A stretch of 64,000 bases of DNA from Microcoleus sp. FACHB-1515 (GCF_014696105.1 NZ_JACJPO010000018.1:62001-126000), one strand, 5' to 3'; positions 8,402-17,562 are shown, counted from the stretch's first letter. The notes: generated from the sequence alone by a model not told the origin. Numbers and translations: made by a program.

Positions 8402-10150
8402 CTAAAATCCCAAATCCGCCTTGGCCGATTCCGCCGCTTTGATCACGGCCTCTGTCGGCACTTCTTCCCAGTCGATCGCGCCAATTTCGGCATAAAAGGT
8501 TTCGTCATACGGACGGGTGCGAATCACGACGGGCATCGGCACGGCATGACCGAGAATCAAGGCTTGCTGTTTGGAGTCGAGTTTCGCCAGCACCGATCGC
8601 AAACTTTGCCCGCCTGACACTCCGGTAAAAATCGCCTCAATATCTTTCTCGTCGTTCAACAAAGCGGTGATGCGCGTCCCGACCTGCGACATCACTTCGT
8701 TATCGATGCCGGACGGACGCTGATCGACGACGAGTAAGGTAACGAAATATTTCCGCATTTCGCGGGCGATCGTGCCAAAGATCGTTTGACCGACCGTAGA
8801 CGGGTCGAGAAAGCGGTGGGCTTCTTCGATCGTAATGACGAGCGGTTGGGGGCGATCGCTGACGTTTTTGGTCTGCAAAAATTTCTCGGCTTTGTGGACA
8901 TAGCTGGCGTGAATGCGGCGGGCGATCACGTTCGTCGCCAGCATATATGACAGCAAATTCGACTGCGACCCGAATTCCACCACGACATGCTTTCCGGCTT
9001 CCAGCGATTCGAGAATTTGACTGACATAGTTGTGCGGGCAGGTTTGCCTGAGATATTTCAGGTCGTCAAGCCGCTGCAACTTGCGCTGAAGCGCCATAAT
9101 TGAGGACTTGCTGCCCATCTTGACTTCACAAAATTCCTGAATTTCCTCATTGCTCATCGACAGCAGGCGCGTAATCCAGCTTCGCCCGAATTCGTTGCGG
9201 AGAATAATCGCGTTCTCCAGGCTAGCTTCTGAGAGGTTCAACTCGCCGCGCACCAGCATCAAATCTTCCACGTCGATCTGGTCGTAGCTGATGAAAAGCT
9301 CTTGAGCATCGCGCACACCACGCCGCTTGGTCGATTCCGGGTCAAGCGTGTAGATCTGCACCTGTCCGGGAAATAGCTGCCGCAGGCCTTTGACGGTGCT
9401 GAACTGCTTGCCTTCGCGAGTCGCTTCCCAGCCGTATTCCGAGTGCATATCGAAAATTAAATTCACCGCCGCCCGCTTGCGAATAATCCCCGACAGCAAG
9501 AGGCGCGTCAGAAATGATTTGCCTGTGCCAGACTTGCCAAACACGCCGTTGCTGCGCTCGACAAATCGATCGAGGTCAATACAAATCGGCACGTCCATAT
9601 CGATCGGCATTCCGATCGCAAAATTGCGTCGGTGCGGGTCATCTTCCCAGCCAAAAACCGCACGAAAGTCGCGATCGCTGGCATCAAACACCTGCGAAAA
9701 ATGGCTCGGAATCGTCTTCACAGGCAACAGTTCAAAGCCGCTATTCGACTGCGGCTCGAACGATCCGAGTGACAGTTGACCTTCGGAAACTTTTGATTTC
9801 TTCTTTTTTTCTGGCTTAAATTCTTCTGGCGTTTCGCTGGGTGCAGTCGGCGTAAACATCAGCATTGGCGTGAGGCTAACCGTGCCGTAAGTGCCGCTGC
9901 CTGCGAGAACTTCCTGCAAAAATAAATTATTCGGATCGGGCGGATTGGCAAGGATGCGCGGATTTGCGGTTCCCAAGGCAACATCGGTGAGCATACAGAA
10001 AAAGCGCGATCGCCGCCCCTGCACGACGAGAAATTTTCCGACGCGCATTTCTTCAACGGAAACGTCGGGATGCAAACGCACTTCTAAGCCTTGACTCAAA
10101 GAGCCTTGAATCACTGAACCAAGAGGCTGCTCAAGTTCCATGCCAACCAT
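8402..10150 (-). CDS. HerA-type ATPase (DUF87 domain)
   Basis: A 582-residue soluble ATPase of the FtsK-HerA superfamily. An N-terminal beta-barrel-like region (about residues 1-110, HAS-barrel position) is followed by a charged lysine-rich linker (KPEKKKKSK) and the ATPase core: Walker A GKSGTGKS near residue 215, FDMHSEYGW, Walker B-like LVITIEEAHRF, and the C-terminal VGTRITALLN segment. HerA proteins form hexamers that pump DNA and usually pair with the NurA nuclease; no nurA is in this window. The start may be the ATG at 10150 or the ATG at 10141. It is bounded by ndhH (convergent) and trpA (same strand, about 180 bases downstream). The biological role in cyanobacteria is not established. 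Confidence 0.85.
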   Translation of the reverse strand: MVGMELEQPLGSVIQGSLSQGLEVRLHPDVSVEEMRVGKFLVVQGRRSRFFCMLTDVALGTANPRILANPPDPNNLFLQEVLAGSGTYGTVSLTPMLMFTPTAPSETPEEFKPEKKKKSKVSEGQLSLGSFEPQSNSGFELLPVKTIPSHFSQVFDASDRDFRAVFGWEDDPHRRNFAIGMPIDMDVPICIDLDRFVERSNGVFGKSGTGKSFLTRLLLSGIIRKRAAVNLIFDMHSEYGWEATREGKQFSTVKGLRQLFPGQVQIYTLDPESTKRRGVRDAQELFISYDQIDVEDLMLVRGELNLSEASLENAIILRNEFGRSWITRLLSMSNEEIQEFCEVKMGSKSSIMALQRKLQRLDDLKYLRQTCPHNYVSQILESLEAGKHVVVEFGSQSNLLSYMLATNVIARRIHASYVHKAEKFLQTKNVSDRPQPLVITIEEAHRFLDPSTVGQTIFGTIAREMRKYFVTLLVVDQRPSGIDNEVMSQVGTRITALLNDEKDIEAIFTGVSGGQSLRSVLAKLDSKQQALILGHAVPMPVVIRTRPYDETFYAEIGAIDWEEVPTEAVIKAAESAKADLGF

Positions 10151-10330
10151 CGCTCGATCGAACTGCTTCCATAATACAGTCGTTCGATAATACGATCGTT
10201 CTAATTCAGGTTTCGATTGATTTTTGCCGTAGAAATCGATTGCTTTCAGTCAGCAATTCGTCAGTTTTAGCCGATTGATTTGCTCTGTGAGTTCGGCGAA
10301 ATTAGAATTCAAAAAAGCAATTTTTGTGGA

Positions 10331-11125
10331 CTAGCTGAGTGCCATCTTGAGGCTGCGGCAGAAAGATTCGATCGCCATCAATCCCTGTTCTGGCGAGCCT
10401 TCTGCCAAGCGTTTGACAAACGCGCTGCCCACAATCACCGCATCTGCGCCCCACTCCATCACCTGCTGCGCTTGCGACGGCTCCGAGATGCCAAATCCCA
10501 CGCCGATCGCTTTGTCCGTAACACTGCGTAAATCGCTGACCAACTCCTGCACACGGTCTTGAATTTGTGTTCGCATTCCCGTCACGCCTGTCACGCTGAC
10601 CAGATAAACAAAGCCCTGCGACTGGCGAGCGATCGCTTCAATTCGCTCTTTGGGACTGGTGGGCGCAACCAGCAGCACGACCTCAATGCCGATCGCTGTT
10701 GCAGGCTGAAGCAGCGCATCGACTTCTTCCAGCGGCAAATCGGGCACGACTAAGCCGCTGACGCCCGCCGCTTTGATCTCTTTCAAAAATGGTTCGATGC
10801 CGCGATTGAGAATGGGATTGTAGTAGGTGAATAGGACGATCGGCGCGTTCAGCTTCGGCGTTATGTCGCGCAGCATATCGAGGACGCGATCGATCGTCGT
10901 GCCGTTTTCCAACGCGCGAGTCGCCGCCGCCTGAATGACTGGCCCATCGGCAAGCGGGTCGGAATAGGGCACGCCAAGCTCAATGATGTCTGCACCGTTG
11001 GCATCGAGCAGTTGCAGCGCTTTGGCCGTTGTTTCAAGGTCGGGGTCGCCCGCTGTAATAAACGGAATTAAAGCGCACTGGGCGCGATCGCGCAGAGCGG
11101 TCATGCGATCGGAAACAGAAATCAT
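10331..11125 (-). CDS. trpA: Tryptophan synthase alpha subunit
   Basis: Cleaves indole-3-glycerol phosphate to indole and glyceraldehyde-3-phosphate in the last step of tryptophan synthesis, working in an alpha2beta2 complex with TrpB. The 264-residue TIM barrel shows the catalytic Glu in [11 protein letters not shown] and the catalytic Asp of PLADGP, the [10 protein letters not shown] strand, VVPDLPLEE and the phosphate-binding GVGFGIS and IVGSAFVK loops. I use the ATG at 11125 because family members begin at this point; an upstream GTG at 11155 would add ten residues. It stands alone, with no other trp genes nearby, as is common in cyanobacteria. Confidence 0.96.
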   Translation of the reverse strand: MISVSDRMTALRDRAQCALIPFITAGDPDLETTAKALQLLDANGADIIELGVPYSDPLADGPVIQAAATRALENGTTIDRVLDMLRDITPKLNAPIVLFTYYNPILNRGIEPFLKEIKAAGVSGLVVPDLPLEEVDALLQPATAIGIEVVLLVAPTSPKERIEAIARQSQGFVYLVSVTGVTGMRTQIQDRVQELVSDLRSVTDKAIGVGFGISEPSQAQQVMEWGADAVIVGSAFVKRLAEGSPEQGLMAIESFCRSLKMALS

Positions 11126-11319
11126 TCGCGGCAAATCGTTAAGTTGGGGCGGCACTGTAGGCAGATTTTACCGTATTTGGTGATTCAGCGCGGATTTGCT
11201 GCGATCGCTACAGTTTCGTCAACCTTACAGTCTCGCCAAAACTCCAAATCAATTCTTAAGTTTCGACGTTTGCGGCAGCGTTTCTCGGTAGGATCGATCG
11301 CTTCTTCTTCCAAATTCTC

Positions 11320-12312
11320 ATGCCATCTCATCGCTTTCGCATTGGAACGTTTAACCTGTGCAATCTTGCTTTGCCGAATACACGTTTCTATCGTGAAGTT
11401 TATAGCCCTGAAACCTACCGCCGCAAAAAAACTTGGACAGCGAATCAGCTTCAGCGAATGCGAGCCGACATTGTTGGTTTTCAAGAAGTTTTTCATACTG
11501 AAGCCTTACAGGAAACTTTAACCGAAAGTCGAATCTATGATTCGGCAAAACTTGTTGTTTCCAAGCATATCAATGACAGTCCTGCTGTTGCTTTAGTTTC
11601 TAACTTTCCAATCTTGAGCTATCAGGTGATCGAGCAGTTTCCCGCTGCTGCCAAACTCGATATTCAAGGAGAACTGCTGTCGTTCGATCGCTTCTCGCGT
11701 CCTGTTTTATCTGTCAAAATTGCGATTCATGGTGTGGAGTGCATTGTCTTTGTCGTTCACCTCAAATCCAAACGTCCAATTTTGCCGGAAGATGTCGATC
11801 GCCACGACCCGATCGAACGAGCAAAAGGGCAGGCGCGATCGCTCATTTTGCGGGCGGCAGAAGCGACAGCTTTGCGAATGCTGCTGATGGAAACGCTGCA
11901 AAATCAAGACTATCCTGTGATTGTGATGGGTGATGTGAATGACACGGCGCTTGCCGTCACAACGCAAATCATCGCAGGAGAACCGCCGCATCGAGAACTG
12001 CCGAGCGATCGCAAACGCCAAATTTGGGATGTGCTGCTCTACAACGTTAAGGACATTCAGGCACGTCGCAGCTACGGCGATTTTTTCTATACGCACATTC
12101 ACAACGGGCACTACGAAACGCTTGATCAAATCTTGGTTAGCCAAGAATTTGTATCAGGAAATCCGCGCCGAATTGGACGAGTCGGCCATGTTTCAGTGCT
12201 GAACGATCACCTGATCGATCAAGCTTTAATGGATGAAGAAATTCCGCTTTGGCAATCGGATCATGGGCAGCTTGTCGCCGTACTGGAACTCGATCGCGAC
12301 GAATCTCAGTAG
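11320..12312 (+). CDS. Endonuclease/exonuclease/phosphatase (EEP) family protein
   Basis: A 330-residue metal-dependent hydrolase of the DNase I/exonuclease III fold. Fold markers are GTFNLCNL at residues 8-15, the catalytic Glu in IVGFQEVF, the VVHLKSKR strand, the metal-binding GDVND pair and the C-terminal SDHGQLVA with the catalytic Asp-His. No signal peptide is visible, so it is probably cytosolic. Substrates in this family range from DNA to phosphoinositides and none can be chosen here. Its last 7 bases overlap the end of the convergent aminotransferase gene. Confidence 0.85.
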   Translation: MPSHRFRIGTFNLCNLALPNTRFYREVYSPETYRRKKTWTANQLQRMRADIVGFQEVFHTEALQETLTESRIYDSAKLVVSKHINDSPAVALVSNFPILSYQVIEQFPAAAKLDIQGELLSFDRFSRPVLSVKIAIHGVECIVFVVHLKSKRPILPEDVDRHDPIERAKGQARSLILRAAEATALRMLLMETLQNQDYPVIVMGDVNDTALAVTTQIIAGEPPHRELPSDRKRQIWDVLLYNVKDIQARRSYGDFFYTHIHNGHYETLDQILVSQEFVSGNPRRIGRVGHVSVLNDHLIDQALMDEEIPLWQSDHGQLVAVLELDRDESQ

Positions 12313-13472
12313 CTTTGGTGCAAAATTTGCAGTGCAGTTGCTAAACATTCATAGTCCGCAAGCTGATTATAAAGCTGTGCTGAAATTCGCAAAATGCGCT
12401 TTGGCGATCGCGGCCAAGCTTGAAGCTGAACTTGAATAGCACGATCGACTAGCTGTCGATACAGCAATTCGCAGTCCCCATCTGGCAATGGAATGGCGGC
12501 CATTGCACCAAGCATTGCTGCCGGACAAGGCGGCGAAATTTTGAGCGCATCACACAGCAAATGGCGAGCCGCGATCGCCAAATTTCGATTATGCTGCATC
12601 AGTTCCGGCCAGCCACCAGGCAGCAGCGAACCGAGATATTCGATCGCTTTGGGAATGCTGAAAACTGCACTGGGATCAGCCGTTCCTGTCCAGTCAAATT
12701 CAAGCTGAAAGCGCGATCGATCTTGCCGCAAAGAGTTAGCGCCATGACTGATTGCCAGCGGACGAATTTGTGACTGTTGGGCGCGATCGACTACTAAAAA
12801 AGCAGCACTTTTTGGGGCACAAAGCCATTTATGTGCATTTCCGGTGTAATAGGTTGCACCGAGCTTTTTCAAGTTCAGCGGCAGCATTCCCGGTGCGTGC
12901 GCTCCGTCCACCAAAGTTGCAATTCCTGCGGCTGACAGCTTAGAAATGATTGGTTCGATCGGTAACACTAAACCTGTTTGACTTGTGACGTGATCGATGA
13001 GGAGTAATCGTGTTTTATCTGTCACTTTTGCTAACACGAATTCAATCACCTGATCGGCAGATTCGATCGGAAATGGAAGCTCGGCAACCGTCACGATCGC
13101 CCCAGCTTGTGCCGCCACAAAATCCAAGGCATTGCGCGAAGCATTGTATTCGTGGCTGGTCGTTAATAGCTCATCGCCCGGACGCACATGGAGCGATCGC
13201 AACACGGCATTTACGCCCGCTGTGGCATTGGGAACAAACACCAAATCCGCCGCATCTGCCTCCACAAAAGCAGCCATTGCCTCACGCGATCGATCAAGCA
13301 GTTCCTCATAATCCCAAACAAAAAATCGCATCGGATCGCGCTCTAATCGATCGCGCCATGCCTGCTGTTCCTGCTGCACCGCGATCGGACAAGCACCAAA
13401 CGAACCGTGATTGAGAAACGTGATCGCCGGATCGATCGACCAGTGCGATCGAAAGGAAGAATGCGAAATCAT
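12306..13472 (-). CDS. Class V aminotransferase (isopenicillin-N epimerase-like)
   Basis: A 388-residue PLP enzyme of fold type I. It starts with the family-typical TFLNHGSFGACP and contains FVPNATAGVNAV, the PLP-binding Asp in TLVDGAHAPG and the Schiff-base lysine in YTGNAHKWLCAPK. Relatives include isopenicillin N epimerase and cysteine desulfurase/lyase-like proteins, but a penicillin pathway is not expected here. The active substrate is unknown; there is no Cys-bearing SSGSAC loop, so it is not a second IscS. It starts at an ATG, stands alone and overlaps the convergent EEP gene by 7 bases. Confidence 0.87.
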   Translation of the reverse strand: MISHSSFRSHWSIDPAITFLNHGSFGACPIAVQQEQQAWRDRLERDPMRFFVWDYEELLDRSREAMAAFVEADAADLVFVPNATAGVNAVLRSLHVRPGDELLTTSHEYNASRNALDFVAAQAGAIVTVAELPFPIESADQVIEFVLAKVTDKTRLLLIDHVTSQTGLVLPIEPIISKLSAAGIATLVDGAHAPGMLPLNLKKLGATYYTGNAHKWLCAPKSAAFLVVDRAQQSQIRPLAISHGANSLRQDRSRFQLEFDWTGTADPSAVFSIPKAIEYLGSLLPGGWPELMQHNRNLAIAARHLLCDALKISPPCPAAMLGAMAAIPLPDGDCELLYRQLVDRAIQVQLQAWPRSPKRILRISAQLYNQLADYECLATALQILHQSY

Positions 13473-13523
13473 TGCAGCATCAAACTAGCAGTGATTGGTT
13501 GGACAGATAGTCTGTAGATTCTG

Positions 13524-13576
13524 TGTTGCAAATTAAGGGGCACTCAAGGTAGGACTGGCGAACTATATTTGCAACA
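13524..13576. repeat. Inverted repeat behind the isochorismatase-like gene
   Basis: Arms TGTTGCAAAT (13524-13533) and its perfect complement (13567-13576) are separated by 33 bases. The repeat begins 3 bases after the minus-strand stop at 13579, so it may end that transcript, but there is no T tract. Confidence 0.4.
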
Positions 13577-13578
13577 GG

Positions 13579-14613
13579 CTAGAGTTGCAGATCCGGCCAA
13601 GACTCGATCGAATCGGTCGATTTGACCAGGTGCATTCCAGCTTTGGAGAACCGATCGAACGCGGCATCTCCGGCCTCAGTGAAGTCCACCACGTCCGGCA
13701 CGACAACTGGAGAAGTGCAATCTTCCAGCAGATACACCTTTTGCGCCAGCGTCGGATCGATCGCTTGAATTTCGTTCAGCAAATCATCGATCGTCCAGGC
13801 GACGCAGTGACTTTTCGCTTGTCCGGCAATAATCAGATAGTCAAACTCTAAAAGTTTTTGCAAGAAGCTTGTATTTTTTTGGGCGATCGATCGGCTTTCC
13901 TGATCGACCAGCACTTCCGGACGCAGAACCGAGTAATTTTCCGTCAGCGGATTACTGCCTTTGATTTCAAAGCGCGTTTGACTTTGCCGCGCCAGATTGT
14001 GAAAAAAGCAGGCTTCCTCGAAGGCGGAAACAAGCGCGTGACCAATGCCGCCCAGCATCGAGTGAAACGGCCAAATCGTCAGCGGATACTTGCCGTCCTG
14101 ACTCAGTTGCCGCACGTAATGCTCGGCGTAAATTTGTAGCAACTCCGGCTCATAGCCCAGACTGGCCGCAATCAGCGGATTGACGCGCCACTGCTGCGGT
14201 ACGTCCTTCGGCTCGATCATCGTCATCGCAGGCGGATGGTTGCCCGACTCGTCCACCCAAAAAGCGGGATGAAAAATTTGCGCTGCCGTGTGCGTATCCA
14301 TTGTGGGCGCGATCGCCGTCAGATACGGCAAATTGCGATAGACAAATTCGCACAGCCGCACGTTATCTTCAACGGCTCCGCGACCCGATCGCCCTCCGAC
14401 GAACAATTCAAAATCTGGAATGCAAAAGGTGTTTTGCACGTCGATCGCCATCAGGCAAATCTTCACGCGATCGCTGGCCGCAGGCGAAATGTCGTGCTGT
14501 TTTGCCCAGGCTTGCGCTTCCGCTGCTCTGGTTTGATAGGGAACGCGCCACACTTGGCCGACGCGATCGGCCTGAAAGAAGGTAGGAATCGGAAGCTGAG
14601 TCGTCAAGCTCAT
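13579..14613 (-). CDS. Isochorismatase-like hydrolase (nicotinamidase superfamily), large form
   Basis: A 344-residue cysteine hydrolase, longer than the usual 180-230 residues of nicotinamidases. The catalytic Asp is in CLMAIDVQNTFC, the catalytic Cys is in GQAKSHCVAWTIDD, and DTHTAAQIFHPAFW supplies the metal-site Asp and His positions expected for nicotinamidase. Extra length lies between the DTH motif and the cysteine, in a tail-like insertion around WPFHSMLGG. It could act on nicotinamide or another small amide; the substrate is not settled. I chose the ATG at 14613 over a TTG at 14631. No NAD-pathway gene is adjacent. Confidence 0.83.
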   Translation of the reverse strand: MSLTTQLPIPTFFQADRVGQVWRVPYQTRAAEAQAWAKQHDISPAASDRVKICLMAIDVQNTFCIPDFELFVGGRSGRGAVEDNVRLCEFVYRNLPYLTAIAPTMDTHTAAQIFHPAFWVDESGNHPPAMTMIEPKDVPQQWRVNPLIAASLGYEPELLQIYAEHYVRQLSQDGKYPLTIWPFHSMLGGIGHALVSAFEEACFFHNLARQSQTRFEIKGSNPLTENYSVLRPEVLVDQESRSIAQKNTSFLQKLLEFDYLIIAGQAKSHCVAWTIDDLLNEIQAIDPTLAQKVYLLEDCTSPVVVPDVVDFTEAGDAAFDRFSKAGMHLVKSTDSIESWPDLQL

Positions 14614-14733
14614 CGCAGCAACAAAACTCAATTTGTCTTCAGTCTAGCGGTCAGCAAGCAATTTCGACCTTTTGACAGTGTTGGCGATCGCATCTGCAAA
14701 GCTAACTTGAATTGAAGAATTCAAACTGAAACG

Positions 14734-14967
14734 ATGACGACTGAGAAGCCCGACAGCGCACCCAATCAAGACGAAGTACAGCACTCCTATGAAGATGTGA
14801 AAACCGATGTGCGGATGGCCGACCCGATCGATCTCGTCTACAAAGGCGGCTTTCAGGGCAATCCTCGCGACATCGTCAGCAATCCGGCTGTTGCCCCGGA
14901 GATGCTTGACAACATGACGGATCTCAACGATCATCTCCGCCGCGATTCGGAAGATTCATCGCTTTAA
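14734..14967 (+). CDS. Small acidic hypothetical protein
   Basis: A 77-residue hydrophilic, acidic protein (MTTEKPDSAPNQDEV at the start) without membrane segment, cysteines or recognisable domain. It has a normal ATG and codon use like its neighbours. A 7-base dyad (TTGAATT/AATTCAA, 14707-14724) lies 10 bases upstream of the start and may influence its expression. I do not recognise the family. Confidence 0.6.
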   Translation: MTTEKPDSAPNQDEVQHSYEDVKTDVRMADPIDLVYKGGFQGNPRDIVSNPAVAPEMLDNMTDLNDHLRRDSEDSSL

Positions 14968-15006
14968 AGACAAACCTTTCATCACGCAAAACTCAGGCCG
15001 ATCGCC

Positions 15007-15294
15007 TCACTCAGACGGTGCGATCGGCGCAAAATTGTCAGGAAGCTCATCCACTCGCTCAATTTTTAGTTCTTCGCACAATCGCTTCAGTTGCGAAATG
15101 CTGAGCCGCGCTTCCGTTTTACCAGAAATCCAGCGCTGATAGGTTGCACGGGGAATTCCGCAACGCATGGCGAGTTCGTCCTGCGTCAGCGTCGTGCGAT
15201 CGATTCTCATGATTTCTAGCGGCGAATCGCCTGCTTGTCTTTGTCGCTTGTTGCGCTCGGCCATGTTGATGCAACTAAGCTCATTTTGAGGCAT
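15007..15294 (-). CDS. Small XRE-type helix-turn-helix regulator
   Basis: A 95-residue DNA-binding protein with an HTH_3-type domain at about residues 30-80 (TLTQDELAMRCGIPRATYQRW, in which the recognition helix is IPRATYQRWI). Its tail ELKIERVDELPDN resembles other small cyanobacterial XRE proteins. Two start codons are possible: the ATG at 15294, which sits inside an inverted repeat, and the ATG at 15264 (MAERNKRQR), which would place both palindromic sites upstream. The operator pattern suggests that the protein represses its own gene. No toxin gene partner is recognised next to it. Confidence 0.82.
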   Translation of the reverse strand: MPQNELSCINMAERNKRQRQAGDSPLEIMRIDRTTLTQDELAMRCGIPRATYQRWISGKTEARLSISQLKRLCEELKIERVDELPDNFAPIAPSE

Positions 15295-15329
15295 CTATCG
15301 ACAGTCTCAAAACAATGCCTCAAAATGAG
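15280..15329. promoter_or_regulatory. Twin palindromic operator sites at the XRE gene start
   Basis: A perfect 15-base inverted repeat (15280-15294 and 15315-15329, 20-base spacer). The outer 11 bases of each arm, CTCATTTTGAG, are themselves palindromic (CTCA TTT TGAG), so there are two identical sites about 39 bases apart. They flank the probable promoter of the minus-strand XRE gene and reach its first ATG. Confidence 0.65.
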
Positions 15330-15418
15330 ATATCTTCTAACTACTGCAAAGGACAGCCTGCGGAATGACTGGCTGCGACTGTCCTTGCATCAGTGTCGCA
15401 TTTGCCTGGATAAAACCA

Positions 15419-15652
15419 ATGAGCTATCAAGATCTTCTGCATCCTTGGGTGATCTATCGCTTAAACGCGCACCTCAAACATCATCCGATCGCCCGCTTTC
15501 GTCAGCGCAATGATGCAGAGGCTTATTTGCTGGTGGTGAAACAGATGATTTCACAGATTGAGTTTGCGATCGTCTTCGATCCGCCACCTCCCGCCATTCA
15601 AATCCGCAGCATCACAGAGGAAACGGCAGAACACACCTCTATGATTGACTGA
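15419..15652 (+). CDS. Small conserved-looking hypothetical protein
   Basis: A 77-residue basic-to-neutral protein starting MSYQDLLHPWVIYRLN. It has no signal peptide or transmembrane segment, and a proline run (FDPPPPAIQIR) near the C terminus. I take the ATG at 15419 rather than an upstream ATG at 15365 because the upstream extension is unlike the rest. It ends 19 bases before the CAX gene on the same strand, so the two may be co-transcribed. Function unknown. Confidence 0.65.
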   Translation: MSYQDLLHPWVIYRLNAHLKHHPIARFRQRNDAEAYLLVVKQMISQIEFAIVFDPPPPAIQIRSITEETAEHTSMID

Positions 15653-15671
15653 AGAAAGCTCATCTCTCGTC

Positions 15672-16754
15672 ATGTCAACCAAAAATTTAATTTCCTTTGG
15701 CCTGCTGCTGTTCATTCCCATTTCGATCGCCGCCGAAAAGCTCGAATGGGGCGCACTGACCGTCTTCATCACGGCAGCACTGGCGATCGTGCCGCTGGCA
15801 ATCTGGCTGAGTACCGCAACTGAAGAAGTCGCGATCGTGGCGGGGCCATCGATCGGCGGCTTGCTCAACGCCGTTTTTGGAAATGCCACTGAACTGATTA
15901 TCGCGATCGTCGCCCTCCGCGCCGGACTGGTCGATATCGTCAAGGCAAGTATTACCGGAACCATCATCAGTAACCTGCTGCTCGTTATGGGCTTGTCGAT
16001 GCTGCTGGGCGGCTTGCGCTACAAAGAACAAATATTTCAGCCTGTCGTCGCTCGCGCCAACGGATCGACAATGACCTTGGCCGTAACCGCGATCGTGCTT
16101 CCGGCAATGGTGATCTCGACTTCAAACGTGGTGGAACCCAAGGCGATCGAAAATCTGTCGCTGTTCGTGGCGATCGTCCTGATTGCCGTCTACGCGGCCA
16201 CCGTTTTGTTTTCGCTCAAAACCCACAGCTATTTATATGACGTGGGCGTGGCGGATCTGGAAGAGGAAGGACACGGCGAAGGGGAAAAGCCGAATTTAAC
16301 TTTGTGGATTGGCGTGTTGCTGATTTCGACGATCGCCGTTGCCTTTGAATCGGAAATTTTTGTGGGTGCAGTCGAAGAAGCGACGGCAGGCTTGGGCTTA
16401 ACGCCGCTGTTTACCGGAGTGATTTTGCTGCCGCTGGTCGGCGGTGCTGCCGAATATGTCACCGCCGTTCGAGTCGCGATTAAAAACAATATGGATCTGT
16501 CCGTCTCGGTCGCAATGGGGTCGAGCCTGCTGGTCGCGCTGCTGGTTGCGCCGATTTTGGTGCTGCTGGGACGGGCGATCGGTCAGCCGATGGATCTGAG
16601 CTTCAATCTGTTTGAAGTCGTTGCTGTGACGCTGGCCGTTGCCGTCGCCAACATCATCACGCTCGACGGTCAATCAAACTGGCTCGAAGGCGCTTTGCTG
16701 CTGGCAACCTACACCGTGTTGGGCGCAGCGTTCTACTTCCATCCGGTCATGTGA
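15672..16754 (+). CDS. Calcium/proton antiporter (CAX family)
   Basis: A 360-residue inner-membrane cation exchanger with about eleven transmembrane helices in two inverted halves. Each half carries the CAX signature: GNATELIIAIVALRAG in the first and GGAAEYVTAVRVAIKN in the second, whose glutamates bind Ca2+. An acidic loop (LEEEGHGEGE) separates the halves. It should export Ca2+ (or Mn2+) in exchange for H+. The ATG at 15672 is preferred to a TTG at 15645. The gene overlaps the following phosphopantetheinyl transferase by 4 bases (GTGA). Confidence 0.93.
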   Translation: MSTKNLISFGLLLFIPISIAAEKLEWGALTVFITAALAIVPLAIWLSTATEEVAIVAGPSIGGLLNAVFGNATELIIAIVALRAGLVDIVKASITGTIISNLLLVMGLSMLLGGLRYKEQIFQPVVARANGSTMTLAVTAIVLPAMVISTSNVVEPKAIENLSLFVAIVLIAVYAATVLFSLKTHSYLYDVGVADLEEEGHGEGEKPNLTLWIGVLLISTIAVAFESEIFVGAVEEATAGLGLTPLFTGVILLPLVGGAAEYVTAVRVAIKNNMDLSVSVAMGSSLLVALLVAPILVLLGRAIGQPMDLSFNLFEVVAVTLAVAVANIITLDGQSNWLEGALLLATYTVLGAAFYFHPVM

Positions 16755-17416
16755 TTTGGCAGCTTCCGCGATCGCATCCTTCCCTTTCACCCGGTCAGGT
16801 GCAGGTTTGGCGCGTCAATCTCACCGTTTCCACTTCCCCGCTGCGATCGCTCCTCGACGCTGCCGAACAAGCTCGTGCCGATCGCCTCCGACTGCCCGCC
16901 CCTTTCATCGCCAGTCACGCCGCCCTCCGGCTCATCCTCAGCCGATACCTGCAAACTCCGCCCGATCGCCTGCAATTTGCCTGCGGCGATCGCGGCAAAC
17001 CGTTTCTGGTCGATGGTGCGATCGAGTTTAACCTGTCACATTCGAGCGATTGGGCGCTGATTGCCGTCGCGATCGATCAGCCTGTCGGTGTGGATGTCGA
17101 ACAAATTCGATCGATCGAGTTTCGATCGCTGCTCGATCGCTATTTTCATCCGCAAGAAGTGAGGGCGATCGCTTGCCTTCCGTCCGAAGAACAGCAGCTT
17201 GCTTTTTTTCGCTGTTGGACAAGAAAAGAAGCGTATTTGAAGGCGATCGGCTGTGGAATTGCCAACGGTTTAAATGAACAAATTCCGATCGACTGGACAA
17301 TTTGGGAGTTGAATGTTGCGTCGAATTTTGTGGGAGCGGTGGCAATTCAGGGGCGATCGAACTTGTTGCAGTGGAATTGGTCTTGGGACGCGATCGATCG
17401 AACTTTCACTAGTTAA
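16751..17416 (+). CDS. Sfp-type 4'-phosphopantetheinyl transferase
   Basis: Transfers the phosphopantetheine arm of CoA to a serine of acyl, peptidyl or aryl carrier proteins. The 221 residues include FNLSHSSDWALIAV, the Mg-binding GVDVEQI, and FFRCWTRKEAYLKAIG, the two hallmark motifs of the Sfp/HetI group. Cyanobacteria generally use one Sfp-like enzyme for fatty acid, polyketide and heterocyst glycolipid carriers. It starts with GTG at 16751, overlapping the CAX stop (GTGA), so translation is probably coupled. No polyketide or peptide synthetase lies in the window. Confidence 0.93.
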   Translation: MIWQLPRSHPSLSPGQVQVWRVNLTVSTSPLRSLLDAAEQARADRLRLPAPFIASHAALRLILSRYLQTPPDRLQFACGDRGKPFLVDGAIEFNLSHSSDWALIAVAIDQPVGVDVEQIRSIEFRSLLDRYFHPQEVRAIACLPSEEQQLAFFRCWTRKEAYLKAIGCGIANGLNEQIPIDWTIWELNVASNFVGAVAIQGRSNLLQWNWSWDAIDRTFTS

Positions 17417-17533
17417 AGTCGATCGCGACTCCTCCAAGTTCTCAAAGCAATTTGTCAGCGTGTGGAAGGAATAAATGCCTCTTGCTCGTTTTCACTGATC
17501 GCAAGCCGCAGCAGGTGTTCGATCGCCCTTCAA

Positions 17534-17562
17534 TAAAAAACCCGCCCTGTCTCCAGAGCGGG
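17534..17562 (-). terminator. Intrinsic terminator of apcE
   Basis: Read on the minus strand: stem CCCGC...GCGGG with inner CTG/CAG pairs (17541-17562), loop of 4 bases, then six T residues (17535-17540). It lies 46 bases after the apcE stop. Confidence 0.85.

Noticed and set aside
12306-13472. Isopenicillin N epimerase as a sign of a beta-lactam cluster
   Set aside because: Neighbours are unrelated, no peptide synthetase is present, and the name covers many class V aminotransferases.
14707-14724. TTGAATT/AATTCAA dyad upstream of the 77-residue gene as a firm operator
   Set aside because: Only 7 bases per arm; too short to stand out from chance and mentioned only as a possibility.
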